NCBI RefSeq assembly: GCF_011601315.1
Contig: NZ_JAAORA010000002.1
Location: forward strand, 248,001-312,000
DNA length: 64,000 nt
Direction of reading: 5' to 3'
Source of the DNA: Candidatus Chlorobium masyuteum
Lineage (GTDB): Bacteria > Bacteroidota > Chlorobiia > Chlorobiales > Chlorobiaceae
In this document: positions 8,499-17,908 of the stretch, one piece after another
How the letters are laid out: each line of letters opens with the position of its first letter
How positions within the stretch are numbered: position 1 is the first letter of the stretch
Notes under the pieces: model-generated
Told to the model about the DNA's origin: nothing
Seen by the model: the letters and a program-made list of their open reading frames with translations, nothing else
Databases searched by the model: none
Made by a program: the position numbers and the translations under genes

Positions 8499-11204
8499 AT
8501 GGCCCTTGAGGACATGGAAAAGAGATATCGAATAAGTGATATAGCAAGAGAACTGCAGTTGAGTCCGCAGGAAGTCTTACTTTTTGTCAAGCAGGAAGGA
8601 GGCAAGGTGGCCTCTACATCCTCTATGGTAAGTGAAGAGATGCATAACCTGATTTTCAGCCACTTCAGTGTTGAAAAGAAAATGGTTGATGAGACCAAAA
8701 AAATCCGGGCGGAAAAAGAGAAACGGTTGTCAAGACTTGAGGAGCAGTCACGCAAAACGTATGAAAAAGAGAAGCAGCTGCGTGACACCCTTAGTCCGCA
8801 GTCCGCTCCTGCCGTAACGACCCGGGATGCAAAAAAAGATGATGTTGAGCACTCTCTTCCGGGCGATCTTCCAGCACCTTCTGTTATTGATCAGCCATCA
8901 CCGGTTGCTGACGATGGAGAGATTGCTGAGTCTGAGCAGCTGTTTCCGCTTATTGGCGAAGATTCAGTTCTTGATCCAGTAAAGATTGAACCGTCAATCA
9001 ACGAACATCTGGTCTCTTTTGACAGTCCGCAGAATATGGGCGGCCTTACCGTACTTGGTACGCTTGATATGCAGGCCGGAAGGAACAAGAAAAACCGGAA
9101 AAAGAATTTCAAGGAGCAGGCAGATGCGCTGAAAGACGAGTTTGAGACGAAAGTCACTGAAGAAGTGCATGTTGATGAGAAAGGCGCTGTGGTAAAAAAA
9201 CCGCTGAAAGCTGCCGGGGACGAAAAGCCGAAAGCGCTGCTGGATGACAGTGCAGGCAAAAAGAAAAAGGGCAAGAAGAAAAAGAAGCCGGAAGTGGATG
9301 ACAAGGTGATTTCGGCAAACATCCAGAAGACGATCAGCGGTATGGAGGATGGCAGCGGTACCGGTTCGCGCCAGAAATTCCGCAAGATGCGCCGGATCGA
9401 TCGGGAGCGCGAGCAGGAGGAGGCTGACGCGTTGCGTGAGTCACAGCAGCTTATTGTCAGGGTAACCGAGTATGCTTCACCCCACGAACTGGCCGAACTT
9501 ATGGGCGTTACGGCAAAGGATATTATCCAGAAGTGCTTTGCTCTCGGGAAGTTTGTTACCATTAATCAGCGCCTTGACAAGGAGTCTATTGAACTTATTG
9601 CTCTTGAGTTTGGCTATGAGGCCGAATTCATCTCTGAAGTTGAAGCAACAGCCGTTATTGCCGAGGAGGATGCTGAAGAGGATCTTCAGACCCGTCCTCC
9701 CGTTGTCACCATCATGGGACATGTTGATCACGGCAAGACCTCACTGCTCGATTATATCCGAAACAGCAATGTTGTTGCCGGTGAATCCGGCGGAATAACC
9801 CAGCATATCGGTGCTTATGAAGTTACAGTTGACGGAAACCGCAAGATCACCTTTCTTGATACACCGGGCCATGAAGCCTTTACCGCCATGCGTGCAAGGG
9901 GTGCCCAGGTTACCGATATTGTTATCCTTGTTGTAGCTGCAGATGACAGCGTAATGCCCCAGACCATAGAGGCGATCAATCATGCCAAGGCCGCCGGTGT
10001 CCCGATTGTTGTTGCCCTTAATAAAATTGACAAGGTTGAAGCTAACCCCGAGAAGATCAAAACACAGCTTTCCGAAGCGGGAGTGCTTGTTGAAGAGTGG
10101 GGTGGCGAGTATCAGTGCCAGGAGATCTCTGCCAAGAAAGGTCTTGGAATTTCAGAGCTGATGGGCAAGGTGCTGACCGAGGCTGAGATGCGTGAACTGC
10201 GCGGCAACTATTCCGCAGAGGTCCCGGCAAGCGGTATTATTGTTGAGTCAGAGCTCGACAAGGGCAAGGGTGTGATCTCGACGGTTCTCGTTCAGCGCGG
10301 ATTCCTCAAGGTTGGTGATCCGTTTGTTGCAGGCAATACACTTGGCAAGGTTCGGGCCATTATGGACGAGAGGGGGAAGAGAATTCCCTCTGCCGGCCCT
10401 TCACAGCCCGTTATGGTTCTCGGATTCGAGGATCTTCCGCAATCCGGTGATGTTCTGACGGTTATGGTAACTGACAGGGAGGCGCGTGACCTGGCGCAGA
10501 AACGGCAGGTCATCCGTCGCGAGCACGATTTCCGTCGCAGTACGCGTGTCAAGCTTGACAGTATTGCCCGCCAGATCAAGGAGGGCCTCATGAAAGAGCT
10601 GAGTGTTATCATCAAGGCTGATACTGATGGCTCCATACAGGCTCTTGCTGACGGACTCATGAAGATTCAGAATGAAGAGGTCAAGGTGCAGATTATCCAC
10701 CAGGGTGTCGGTCAGATAACCGAAACCGACGTGCTTCTTGCTGCGGCTTCAGATGCTATTATTATCGGCTTCAGGGTACGTCCTAATGTCAATGCCAAGA
10801 AGCTTGCTGAAAAGGAAGATCTTGATGTTCGCTTCTACAGCGTCATCTATCATGTTCTTGAAGATGTCGAAAAGGCTCTTGAGGGTATGCTCTCTCCGGA
10901 ACTTCATGAAGAGAGTCTTGGCTCCCTTGAAATCCGCCAGGTCTTTAAAGTGCCGAAGATCGGTAACGTTGGTGGATGCTATATGCTTGAGGGTAAAATA
11001 TTCCGTGACTCCAAGGTCCGTTTGCTTCGTGACGGTGTGCAGATCTATGAAGGGCAGCTTGCAGCACTCAAACGCTTCAAGGATGATGTCAAAGAGGTGG
11101 ATGCCGGATACGAGTGTGGTCTGAGTCTCAAGAATTACGATGATATCAAGGTTGGCGATATTGTTGAGGCTTACAAAATCGTAGAGAAAAAACGGAAATT
11201 GTAA
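8499..11204 (+). CDS. infB: Translation initiation factor IF-2
   Basis: A 901-residue GTPase that delivers initiator tRNA to the 30S subunit. An IF2_N domain ([18 protein letters not shown]) is followed by a long, charged, low-complexity linker (about 75-300, Lys/Glu rich) and a second IF2_N domain. The G domain has G1 GHVDHGKT near residue 407, G3 DTPGH near 454 and G4 NKID near 508. EF-Tu-like domain II, the IF2 domain 3 and the C-terminal tRNA-binding domain follow. The start at 8499 is set by an AGGAGG Shine-Dalgarno just upstream. Third in the operon. Confidence 0.97.
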   Translation: MALEDMEKRYRISDIARELQLSPQEVLLFVKQEGGKVASTSSMVSEEMHNLIFSHFSVEKKMVDETKKIRAEKEKRLSRLEEQSRKTYEKEKQLRDTLSPQSAPAVTTRDAKKDDVEHSLPGDLPAPSVIDQPSPVADDGEIAESEQLFPLIGEDSVLDPVKIEPSINEHLVSFDSPQNMGGLTVLGTLDMQAGRNKKNRKKNFKEQADALKDEFETKVTEEVHVDEKGAVVKKPLKAAGDEKPKALLDDSAGKKKKGKKKKKPEVDDKVISANIQKTISGMEDGSGTGSRQKFRKMRRIDREREQEEADALRESQQLIVRVTEYASPHELAELMGVTAKDIIQKCFALGKFVTINQRLDKESIELIALEFGYEAEFISEVEATAVIAEEDAEEDLQTRPPVVTIMGHVDHGKTSLLDYIRNSNVVAGESGGITQHIGAYEVTVDGNRKITFLDTPGHEAFTAMRARGAQVTDIVILVVAADDSVMPQTIEAINHAKAAGVPIVVALNKIDKVEANPEKIKTQLSEAGVLVEEWGGEYQCQEISAKKGLGISELMGKVLTEAEMRELRGNYSAEVPASGIIVESELDKGKGVISTVLVQRGFLKVGDPFVAGNTLGKVRAIMDERGKRIPSAGPSQPVMVLGFEDLPQSGDVLTVMVTDREARDLAQKRQVIRREHDFRRSTRVKLDSIARQIKEGLMKELSVIIKADTDGSIQALADGLMKIQNEEVKVQIIHQGVGQITETDVLLAAASDAIIIGFRVRPNVNAKKLAEKEDLDVRFYSVIYHVLEDVEKALEGMLSPELHEESLGSLEIRQVFKVPKIGNVGGCYMLEGKIFRDSKVRLLRDGVQIYEGQLAALKRFKDDVKEVDAGYECGLSLKNYDDIKVGDIVEAYKIVEKKRKL

Positions 11205-11222
11205 ACCTCTTATTGTTGAGTT

Positions 11223-11588
11223 ATGTCCATACGTACTGAGAAAGTAGCATCACTTCTGCAGCAGGAGCTCGGAGCAATTATGCAGAAAGAGCTCCCCCGA
11301 AACGGGCCGATTATCACGGTTGTCGATGTAAAGGTTACGGCTGATCTCGGTATAGCAAGGATATATGTCTCCATTATCGGGACATCCAAAGAGCAGGTCG
11401 AAGCCATGGCATATCTGCGTGAGGAGACAAAAAGTATCAGAAAGATTCTCTCCGCAAGAATCCGCCACCACTTCCGGCGTATTCCGGAACTTGAATTCCA
11501 TGAAGATCATCTCTATGAGCGAGCCACAAGGATTGAAGAGCTGTTGAGCAGTGTGCGTAAAAGCGCCCCTGAAAACCGTGAAGAGTAA
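11223..11588 (+). CDS. rbfA: Ribosome-binding factor A
   Basis: A 121-residue KH-like cold-shock ribosome assembly factor that binds the 5' end of 16S rRNA in 30S precursors. It begins RTEKVASLLQQELGAIMQKEL, and carries the central strand pattern ITVVDVKVTADLGIARIYVS and the helix around RIRHHFRRIPELEFHED, all typical of the family. Length is normal. It starts 18 bases after infB and is clearly in the same operon. Confidence 0.94.
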   Translation: MSIRTEKVASLLQQELGAIMQKELPRNGPIITVVDVKVTADLGIARIYVSIIGTSKEQVEAMAYLREETKSIRKILSARIRHHFRRIPELEFHEDHLYERATRIEELLSSVRKSAPENREE

Positions 11589-11609
11589 GCTTTTTTGCAG
11601 GCAGTGAGT

Positions 11610-12332
11610 ATGGATGAACAGCAAAACAGGGAGCAGCTTCAGGATGAAGGTGCATTTCTCCTGATTGACAAACCGTTGGACTGGACATCGTTTGATGTGG
11701 TTGCCAAAATCAGGAATACCTACCGCCAGAGCGGTCTGAAGCGCAAGGTTGGTCATTGCGGTACCCTTGACCCGAAAGCCACCGGTCTTCTTATCCTCGC
11801 CTCCGGCCGGAAAACCAGGGAAATTTCCACTCTTGAGATTCTTGACAAGGTCTATGACGGCGCCATCAAGCTCGGTGTTATGACGGAGAGCCATGATTGT
11901 GAAACCAGTGAATACGGTCACTGCAGTACCGCTCACCTGACAGTGGAGCAGATCAGAGAGGCTGCTTCACGCTTTGTGGGGACCCATCAGCAGCAGCCCC
12001 CGATGCATTCGGCTGCATGGCACAAGGGAAAACGGCTGTATGAACATGCCCGCAAAGGAGAGGTGATACGGGAGAGGAAGGCAAAGGAGATTGTGATTCA
12101 TCGCTTTGAAGTTACCCGGATTGACCTTCCGATGGTCTATTTCGTTCTGCATGTCTCCAAGGGTGCCTATATAAGGGTTATTGCTCACGAGTTCGGCCAT
12201 GCTCTTGGCACTGGCGGCTACCTGGCCGCACTGAGAAGAGTCGCTATCGGTCCCTATCAATTGAGCTCTGCCAGGACCCTGCCTGATACTATCAAGGATA
12301 TTGTTCAAAGCACCCATCAACCCGATCTGTAA
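11610..12332 (+). CDS. truB: tRNA pseudouridine(55) synthase
   Basis: A 240-residue enzyme that converts U55 to pseudouridine in the T-loop of most tRNAs. The N-terminal signature LLIDKPLDWTSFDVV, the active-site block GTLDPKATGLL (catalytic Asp near residue 54), and the GAYIRVIAHEFG motif near residue 190 are all present. It lacks a long PUA extension, as in many short bacterial TruB proteins. The ATG at 11610 is chosen; a TTG five codons upstream is possible. Fifth gene of the rimP operon. Confidence 0.94.
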   Translation: MDEQQNREQLQDEGAFLLIDKPLDWTSFDVVAKIRNTYRQSGLKRKVGHCGTLDPKATGLLILASGRKTREISTLEILDKVYDGAIKLGVMTESHDCETSEYGHCSTAHLTVEQIREAASRFVGTHQQQPPMHSAAWHKGKRLYEHARKGEVIRERKAKEIVIHRFEVTRIDLPMVYFVLHVSKGAYIRVIAHEFGHALGTGGYLAALRRVAIGPYQLSSARTLPDTIKDIVQSTHQPDL

Positions 12333-12349
12333 AGGGAGATAACGGAAGT

Positions 12350-13315
12350 ATGCGTATTGTGGAATATGATAATCATCATGTCTGTGGTTTTGGCACTGCC
12401 TCTCCTGTCGAGTTTCCTGTTGTAGGTTCGGCGGTAACCGTCGGCTCGTTCGACGGGGTGCATAAGGGCCACCGGATGATTATTGCCCGACTTGTTGCTC
12501 TTGCCCGCAGTCGTCAATTGCGAAGCGTGGTGGTGACTTTTGAACCCCATCCAAGAAGAGTGCTCAAAGGTGCCGTTACCGGCCCGCTTGGATTGCTTAC
12601 CACACTGGAGGAAAAAATCAACCTGCTTTCGAGGGAGGGGGTTGATCTGCTTTTTGTTGTCCGTTTTACACCGGATTTTGCCCAACGCAGCTCGGAGGAT
12701 TTTATCCGCAATGTGCTGGTCAGCCTTATTGGGGCAAAAAGCATCATCATCGGATATGACCATGCTTTCGGACGCGACCGGAGCGGCAGCGGCACAACAC
12801 TTGAGCATCTCGGCGGAGAGCTGGATTTTGATGTTGAGGTGCTTGATGAACTGCTGATCGGTGACGAGCATTTCTCAAGTACAAGAATCCGTCAACTCCT
12901 CGCAAGCGGTCTGATTGCCGAGGCGAATGAGTTTCTCGGCTCTCCCTATATGATCAGCGGAGTAGTTGTTGATGGTGACAAACGGGGCCGGGAGATCGGC
13001 TTTCCAACGGTTAACCTCCAGCTTTCCGATCCGGACAAGCTGCTGCCCAAGAGCGGGGTCTATCTTGCCCGAACCGAGCTTGACGGTCGTTCATTCAGGG
13101 TTATGATGAATATCGGCGTGCGTCCGACGGTCACCTCAGAGGGGATTACAACCGTCGAAGCCTATATTCTTGGGTATTCCGGCGCGCTCTACGGTCGTAC
13201 TCTGAAGTTCAGCCTTTTTCGCTTTATCAGGGAGGAGCGCAAGTTTACGTCACTTGATGAGCTGAAAAACCAGCTTGAAAAAGATAAAAAAACGGTGGAG
13301 TTGTATAGTATATAA
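12350..13315 (+). CDS. ribF: Bifunctional riboflavin kinase / FAD synthetase
   Basis: A 321-residue enzyme converting riboflavin to FMN and FAD. The N-terminal nucleotidyltransferase domain has VGSFDGVHKGHRMII (the HxGH-like ATP site) and later STRIRQLLASG. The C-terminal riboflavin kinase domain contains GREIGFPTVNLQL and the KSGVY and NIGVRPT blocks. Both activities should be present, as all key motifs are intact. It is 17 bases downstream of truB, an arrangement common in bacteria (truB-ribF-rpsO). Confidence 0.95.
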   Translation: MRIVEYDNHHVCGFGTASPVEFPVVGSAVTVGSFDGVHKGHRMIIARLVALARSRQLRSVVVTFEPHPRRVLKGAVTGPLGLLTTLEEKINLLSREGVDLLFVVRFTPDFAQRSSEDFIRNVLVSLIGAKSIIIGYDHAFGRDRSGSGTTLEHLGGELDFDVEVLDELLIGDEHFSSTRIRQLLASGLIAEANEFLGSPYMISGVVVDGDKRGREIGFPTVNLQLSDPDKLLPKSGVYLARTELDGRSFRVMMNIGVRPTVTSEGITTVEAYILGYSGALYGRTLKFSLFRFIREERKFTSLDELKNQLEKDKKTVELYSI

Positions 13316-13360
13316 TATTATATTGCAGGTCAATCGATTTAACATAACAAATGAAGAGCT

Positions 13361-13630
13361 ATGAGTCTCACAAAAGAGCATAAAGCGGAAGTTATCCAGC
13401 AGTTCGGCGGTTCCGAGAAGAATACCGGAAAATCTGAAGTTCAGGTGGCATTGTTCAGCCGCAGAATTACCGATCTTACCGGCCATCTTCAGCTGCATCC
13501 GAAAGACAAGCACTCCCGTCGTGGACTGCTTATGCTGGTAAGCAAGCGCAAAAAAGTTTTGAATTATATAAAGAATGTTGATATCGACCGTTACCGTAAG
13601 GTGATTGCCGAACTTGATCTCCGCAAGTAA
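13361..13630 (+). CDS. rpsO: 30S ribosomal protein S15
   Basis: The 89-residue primary binder of the 16S rRNA central domain. The protein shows the full S15 pattern: GSPEVQ-like GKSEVQVALFSRRITDLTGHL, HPKDKHSRRGLLMLVSKRKKVLNYI. Length is exactly that of the family. Its place after ribF is the usual truB-ribF-rpsO order. rpsO is commonly autoregulated through its leader; the 45-base gap here is AT-rich but shows no clear pseudoknot by eye. Confidence 0.97.
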   Translation: MSLTKEHKAEVIQQFGGSEKNTGKSEVQVALFSRRITDLTGHLQLHPKDKHSRRGLLMLVSKRKKVLNYIKNVDIDRYRKVIAELDLRK

Positions 13631-13720
13631 GCAGTTCTATCCGAACTCTTTTTGCCCGATCTCTGCAGGGCTGTTGCTCTGCAGGTTATCTTTTTAACAA
13701 CGAATGAAGCAGGGAAGCCT

Positions 13721-14608
13721 ATGTTGGAAAGTATGACCGGATATGGCAGTGCGGAGTCAGTTGAAAACGGTGTTCGCACGCTTGTTGAGCTACGCTCAGT
13801 CAATAACCGGTTTGCAGAAATCAGTGTAAAGCTTCCCCGTCAATTACTCTCGTTTGAACTTGAAGTCCGCGAAATGATACGGGCCCATTTTCAAAGGGGT
13901 AAAATATCCGCGTTTATTCAGGTTCAGCTTGATGAAGAGCAGCCTATAGCTGTCAGCGTCAACGCGTCAAAGGTTAAAGCCTACAAGGGACTGCTTGAGA
14001 CCCTTCAGAGAGAAGCCCAGCTCACTACACCGGTTACGCTGGAGCATCTGCTCCGTTTTCCGGAAGTATTCGATAACGGTACAACTTCACTTGACCAGAT
14101 CGAAAAGCTCTGGCCTGTCGCAAAAAAACTGCTCCAGGAGGCCATAGATCGTCTCAAGGCGATGCGCCGAAGGGAAGGGGAGGAGCTTCTGGTTGACTTC
14201 AGTGTACGCATTGCGGAGATTGAACAGACACTCGCTCTCGTTTCCACGCTTTCGGCAGAAAACCTTGAAGCGGTCAGAAAAAGACTGGCGGCAAAAGTAG
14301 AGGCAATAGCCTCAAAGGATCTGGCATACAGCAGGGATCGTCTTGAAATGGAGCTGGTGCTTGCTGCCGACAAGCTTGATATTACCGAAGAGTTGACCAG
14401 ATTCGCCAGCCATAACAAGTTTTTCCTTGAAGAGCTGGGAAATGATGAGAGCGGTACAGGAAGAAAATTGAACTTTCTTCTTCAGGAGCAGCTTCGTGAA
14501 GCCAATACCATCGCTTCTAAATCCCAGAATGCGGAAATATCCCAGAAAATGGTTCGAATAAAGGAAGAACTTGAAAAAGTCAGGGAGCAACTGCAAAATA
14601 TAGAGTGA
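13721..14608 (+). CDS. yicC: YicC family endoribonuclease
   Basis: A 295-residue protein of the YicC/YloC family, known as RNA-degrading enzymes acting on small RNAs in other bacteria. It starts at the ATG at 13721, which gives the strongly conserved N terminus MLESMTGYG; an upstream GTG-like start would add a non-conserved tail. The C-terminal DUF1732 region has FNRLLEELG-like GRKLNFLLQEQLREANTIASKSQNAEIS. Its stop lies four bases before gmk, a pairing found in many bacteria. Confidence 0.9.
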   Translation: MLESMTGYGSAESVENGVRTLVELRSVNNRFAEISVKLPRQLLSFELEVREMIRAHFQRGKISAFIQVQLDEEQPIAVSVNASKVKAYKGLLETLQREAQLTTPVTLEHLLRFPEVFDNGTTSLDQIEKLWPVAKKLLQEAIDRLKAMRRREGEELLVDFSVRIAEIEQTLALVSTLSAENLEAVRKRLAAKVEAIASKDLAYSRDRLEMELVLAADKLDITEELTRFASHNKFFLEELGNDESGTGRKLNFLLQEQLREANTIASKSQNAEISQKMVRIKEELEKVREQLQNIE

Positions 14609-14612
14609 TGTT

Positions 14613-15191
14613 ATGGTTGAAGAGCGGAAACGGCAGGGGAAACTGATTGTTTTTTCAGCACCATCCGGTACCGGCAAGTCAACAATTGCCAAACAGTTGC
14701 TGGAGCGGATTCCTGATATAAGATTTTCGGTATCTGCTACAACCCGCGAGAAGAGGGTTGGTGAAGTAGAGGGGATTAACTATTATTTCCTGAGTAAAAA
14801 CGATTTTGAGGAGAAGATCCGCTGCGGTGGATTTATTGAACATGAGTTTTTTTTCGGAAACCATTACGGGACTTTGCTTGATAAAACCCGTGAGGTAATT
14901 GAGAGCGGCAGCCATCTTCTTCTTGATCTTGACGTCAAAGGCGCGCTGAATCTCAAGCGGCTGTTTCCTGAAAACTCGTTATTGATTTTTTTCAAGCCGC
15001 CGAGTATGGAGATACTGGAAGCCAGACTCAAAGGACGGGAGAGTGAAGATGAAGAGAGTCTGAAATTGCGCCTTGAGCGTGCCCGTCTTGAACTTGAGTA
15101 TGCGGAACGGTTTGATGAGGTGATTGTAAACGACAATCTTGATCTGACCGTGGAGACGGTCACGGAACAAGTCAGAAAATTTCTTTTATAA
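14613..15191 (+). CDS. gmk: Guanylate kinase
   Basis: A 192-residue kinase phosphorylating GMP to GDP. The P-loop is SAPSGTGKST (about residues 15-24). The GMP-binding region has SATTREKRVGEVEGINYYFLS and FIEHEFFFGNHYGT. The lid and LDLDVKGA block follow. Length is normal. It sits between yicC and the omega subunit, the standard yicC-gmk-rpoZ order. Confidence 0.96.
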   Translation: MVEERKRQGKLIVFSAPSGTGKSTIAKQLLERIPDIRFSVSATTREKRVGEVEGINYYFLSKNDFEEKIRCGGFIEHEFFFGNHYGTLLDKTREVIESGSHLLLDLDVKGALNLKRLFPENSLLIFFKPPSMEILEARLKGRESEDEESLKLRLERARLELEYAERFDEVIVNDNLDLTVETVTEQVRKFLL

Positions 15192-15210
15192 ACGTCATAA
15201 TTATAGTGCA

Positions 15211-15564
15211 ATGTCGGTGAAACCTGTTGATTTGAACAAGCTGAGAAGTGCGCACTCGAATTTGTACGAGACGGTAGTTGCGATTTCGAAAAGAGCTAAA
15301 AAAATACATGATGAGGAGCGCGCTGATCTTGAAGACAAGCTGCTCCCCTACAAGGAGATGATCCGCAACCCGAGCAGTGAGTCTGAATCGGACAAGATAT
15401 TCCCTGAACAGATCGCTATCAGCCTTGAGTTTGAAGTCCGTGAAAAGGCCTCGCATAAAGCAGTTGCGGAGTATTTCGAACACAAATATGATTATACCCT
15501 GGAGAAAACTGCCGAGAAAAAGCCTGTTCAAGTAGAAGAAGATGATGAAACTGACGGGGATTAA
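15211..15564 (+). CDS. rpoZ: DNA-directed RNA polymerase omega subunit (Rpb6-like)
   Basis: A 117-residue protein directly after gmk. The region VDLNKLRSAHSNLYETVVAISKRAKKI is the omega/Rpb6 N-terminal helix pair, and EVREKASHKAVAEYFEH the conserved second helix; together they match the divergent omega found in Bacteroidota and Chlorobi. Omega promotes assembly of beta-prime into RNA polymerase. The tail is strongly acidic. Its last 23 bases overlap the start of the next gene in another frame. Confidence 0.85.
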   Translation: MSVKPVDLNKLRSAHSNLYETVVAISKRAKKIHDEERADLEDKLLPYKEMIRNPSSESESDKIFPEQIAISLEFEVREKASHKAVAEYFEHKYDYTLEKTAEKKPVQVEEDDETDGD

Positions 15565-16039
15565 TCAGATTACCCTTCGCGTCAATGACCTGCGTCTTGC
15601 CGAAGCATTTTATGGGGGCATTCTTGGTTTCAAGCTTGACCACCGGGTTGGAGCTAATATCTCTTATCTGCGTATCAACTCTGACCTTCTGGTACTGGTA
15701 AAAGCCGAAACCCCGGGATCTCCCGAAGCGCGTGATATAAGGGTTGACCATTTCGGGTTCAGGCTTTCCTCCGATGCTGAAGTCGATGCTGCTGCACGCT
15801 ATCTTGACGATAGCGGAGTACATCTCGTGACCAGACCCGCCCATCGACGTGAGGGGAGGGCTTTTTTTGTCATGGATCCGGACGGAAATCTTGTGGAGTT
15901 TTACTCCATGCATGAAGCCGGAATCCAGAAAGAGAGTCCTGATATTGATGTCTCCACTCCCGGTGCGCTTGCAGGTGGAAGTCGCCCGAAAATTTCGGAG
16001 GAAAAAGAACTTCAAAAGCCCCGCCGTTCAAGGAAATAA
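15542..16039 (+). CDS. VOC family protein (glyoxalase/dioxygenase fold)
   Basis: A 165-residue protein of the vicinal oxygen chelate superfamily. The first beta-alpha-beta module reads ITLRVNDLRLAEAFYGGILGFKL; the second has VDHFGFRLSS and the terminal DPDGNLVEFYSMHE, where the final Glu is a usual metal ligand. The expected His in the first strand is replaced by Leu/Arg, so metal binding may differ from glyoxalase I. It overlaps rpoZ by 23 bases; a second ATG at 15545 is equally possible. The last 30 residues are basic. The reaction is unknown. Confidence 0.82.
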   Translation: MMKLTGINQITLRVNDLRLAEAFYGGILGFKLDHRVGANISYLRINSDLLVLVKAETPGSPEARDIRVDHFGFRLSSDAEVDAAARYLDDSGVHLVTRPAHRREGRAFFVMDPDGNLVEFYSMHEAGIQKESPDIDVSTPGALAGGSRPKISEEKELQKPRRSRK

Positions 16040-16104
16040 ACCATTTCTGCCGATACCGGAATCCTGGTTATCCTCCCCCGAAGCGCTCTTATTTTTCCAT
16101 AGGT

Positions 16105-16130
16105 CCCATAGGTCGTATAGTACCTATGGG
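16105..16130. repeat. Perfect palindrome between convergent genes
   Basis: Nine-base arms CCCATAGGT / ACCTATGGG with an eight-base loop; an extra CCATAGGT half-copy lies just upstream at 16097-16104. It sits between the convergent VOC gene and the nucleotidyltransferase gene. It may act as a bidirectional terminator or belong to a dispersed repeat family. Confidence 0.6.
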
Positions 16131-16181
16131 AGATTTAAGAACCTTCTTACCTCTGAGTACTATTCTTGTTTATTCCTGAAG

Positions 16182-16913
16182 TTACTTCAGCAGTATTGCT
16201 TCAGCTTCTTTTAGCTGCTCCGGCGTATTGATTCCAAGTATCTCATCCGGATTCCCGGTTTTGAAGGCACAAACCCGTTTGCCGCTTTTAAAGCAGATGC
16301 TGAATACATCGGTGAGATAGTACTCATTCTGGGCATTATTGGTGGTGATCTCTCCAAGTGCCGTAAACAGTACCGGTGCATCGAAGAGATAAATACCGGA
16401 GTTGATTTCACTCACGGCGCGTTCCTCTTCAGTAGCATCCTTGTGTTCAACAATTTTCAGAACGATGTCGCTGTTGTTGTGCCGGATGACTCTGCCGTAG
16501 CCCGAAGGATCGGCAAGATCAGCCGTCAGAACGGTAGCGACCGCACTCCGGCTGCGGTGAAACGCTATCAATTCCTGGAGCGACCGGAGCGTGACAAGAG
16601 GCGCATCTCCGGAGAGGATGAGTACCTCACCGTCAAAATTCTTCAGAGCCTCTTTGGCCTGCATGACGGCATGACCTGTTCCGAGCTGAGGTTCCTGAAG
16701 AGCAGCGATGAGAGCGTAGCCGGCAGTCGCTTGTTTTACCTGTTCAGCCTGATGGCCGACAATGAGTACGACTTTTTCCGGGTCAAGTGCGTTTGCTGTG
16801 TCGAGAACATACTCAACAAGCGGCTTTCCATTTGCTCTATGCAGCACTTTTGGAAGGTCTGAATGCATGCGCGTACCTTTTCCGGCCGCCATGATGATTA
16901 CTGCAAGTCCCAT
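16182..16913 (-). CDS. UDP-N-acetylglucosamine pyrophosphorylase-like nucleotidyltransferase
   Basis: A 243-residue protein equal to the N-terminal uridyltransferase half of GlmU. The start at 16913 gives MGLAVIIMAAGKGTRM, the classic nucleotide-binding loop; LPKVLH, QLGTGHAVMQA, LILSGDAPLV and YGRVIR also match GlmU. The left-handed beta-helix acetyltransferase domain is absent: the frame stops at residue 243. It probably makes UDP-GlcNAc or a related UDP-sugar from a sugar-1-phosphate. A start at 16961, inside the end of panD, is possible but would add a non-conserved leader. The acetylation step would need a separate enzyme. Confidence 0.85.
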   Translation of the reverse strand: MGLAVIIMAAGKGTRMHSDLPKVLHRANGKPLVEYVLDTANALDPEKVVLIVGHQAEQVKQATAGYALIAALQEPQLGTGHAVMQAKEALKNFDGEVLILSGDAPLVTLRSLQELIAFHRSRSAVATVLTADLADPSGYGRVIRHNNSDIVLKIVEHKDATEEERAVSEINSGIYLFDAPVLFTALGEITTNNAQNEYYLTDVFSICFKSGKRVCAFKTGNPDEILGINTPEQLKEAEAILLK

Positions 16914-16944
16914 AAATATTATAAACGATTGGAGTAAGGGGGAG

Positions 16945-17331
16945 TTACGATAACGGTTCACTCATTTCGCCGACGCGGTGACGGCTTTTAGGGTTATTCT
17001 CTCTGTCGACAATAAGAACCATCGGCTTATAGTTTCGAGCCTCATCTTCGTCCATGACCGCGAAGGTCATGATAATGATCTCATCGCCTGCAAGTGCACA
17101 GCGTGCAGCGGCTCCGTTGAGCTGAATCACCCTGGAGCCATGTTCTCCCTTGATGATATAGGTTTCAAACCGTTCACCATTATTATTGTTGACCACAAGC
17201 ACTTTTTCATTGGGGATCATATCTACCATCTCAAGCAGTTCATTGTCAATGGTGATACTTCCTTCATATTCGAGATCACCACTGGTTACAATAGCGTTGT
17301 GGATTTTTGATTTCAATACATGTAATTTCAT
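16945..17331 (-). CDS. panD: Aspartate 1-decarboxylase proenzyme
   Basis: A 128-residue self-processing enzyme that makes beta-alanine from aspartate for pantothenate and CoA. The cleavage site is intact at YEGSI (Gly24-Ser25), where Ser25 becomes the pyruvoyl group. LNGAAAR near residue 71 and the [10 protein letters not shown] region match the family. Length is normal. It lies just upstream of the nucleotidyltransferase on the same strand and 16 bases after lptC. Confidence 0.96.
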   Translation of the reverse strand: MKLHVLKSKIHNAIVTSGDLEYEGSITIDNELLEMVDMIPNEKVLVVNNNNGERFETYIIKGEHGSRVIQLNGAAARCALAGDEIIIMTFAVMDEDEARNYKPMVLIVDRENNPKSRHRVGEMSEPLS

Positions 17332-17347
17332 GAACAGATTGACTTCA

Positions 17348-17899
17348 TTATTGTTGTATAAATGCTTCGCCGCTTCCCTTGAAAATGCGGTATTTCTTCA
17401 AACCCTGGTCGCTTTCAAAACCATATCCCCGTATGGTTTCTCCGGGCCTTGTTATCGTTACAAACTTGTCTGAGCGGATCATCCGGTCTTTGGTTGTCCG
17501 TTTGACATACTCGGTTCTTATAACCGTTGTCACGGCGGAGGTAATGATAACATTACCGGAAGCTTCAATATCCTGATTATCATGAATAACAGCTTTTTCT
17601 GCTGTTATTGACGTCGAGGGTAGGCCGTTGACGTCAAAGAAGGTAACCCTGATTCCCCCGTCAAGATGATGTTCATCTCCGGTGTTTGTTCTGTATATCG
17701 CACCGTGCCCGGCTTCAATAACTCCCGTTCTCTTACCCGAATCGGTAATAGCAAGCCTCGCCGTCCAGCTTTCCTGAACGGGATGATTGATACCTATAAA
17801 GCGGGTCTCCGGAGAACGACGCTCCTTTTGAGAAGCGCCGCATCCCGTCATGACGAACAGAAGAGCCAGCAGAAAAAGAACGATGGACTTATCGAACAC
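17348..17899 (-). CDS. lptC: LPS export ABC transporter periplasmic protein LptC
   Basis: A 183-residue envelope protein. Residues 1-20 form a lipoprotein signal with lipobox MTGC (Cys20), unlike the uncleaved anchor of E. coli LptC but usual in Bacteroidota/Chlorobi. The rest is a beta-rich OstA/LptC jelly roll: [24 protein letters not shown], then [11 protein letters not shown]. LptC passes LPS from LptBFG to LptA. It is followed by panD and preceded, nine bases away, by a Skp-like chaperone, fitting an outer-membrane biogenesis group. Confidence 0.82.
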   Translation of the reverse strand: MFDKSIVLFLLALLFVMTGCGASQKERRSPETRFIGINHPVQESWTARLAITDSGKRTGVIEAGHGAIYRTNTGDEHHLDGGIRVTFFDVNGLPSTSITAEKAVIHDNQDIEASGNVIITSAVTTVIRTEYVKRTTKDRMIRSDKFVTITRPGETIRGYGFESDQGLKKYRIFKGSGEAFIQQ

Positions 17900-17908
17900 A
17901 GTGGATCA

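Noticed and set aside
11250-11936. 228-residue minus-strand frame
   Set aside because: Antisense to rbfA and truB, both of which are complete and conserved.
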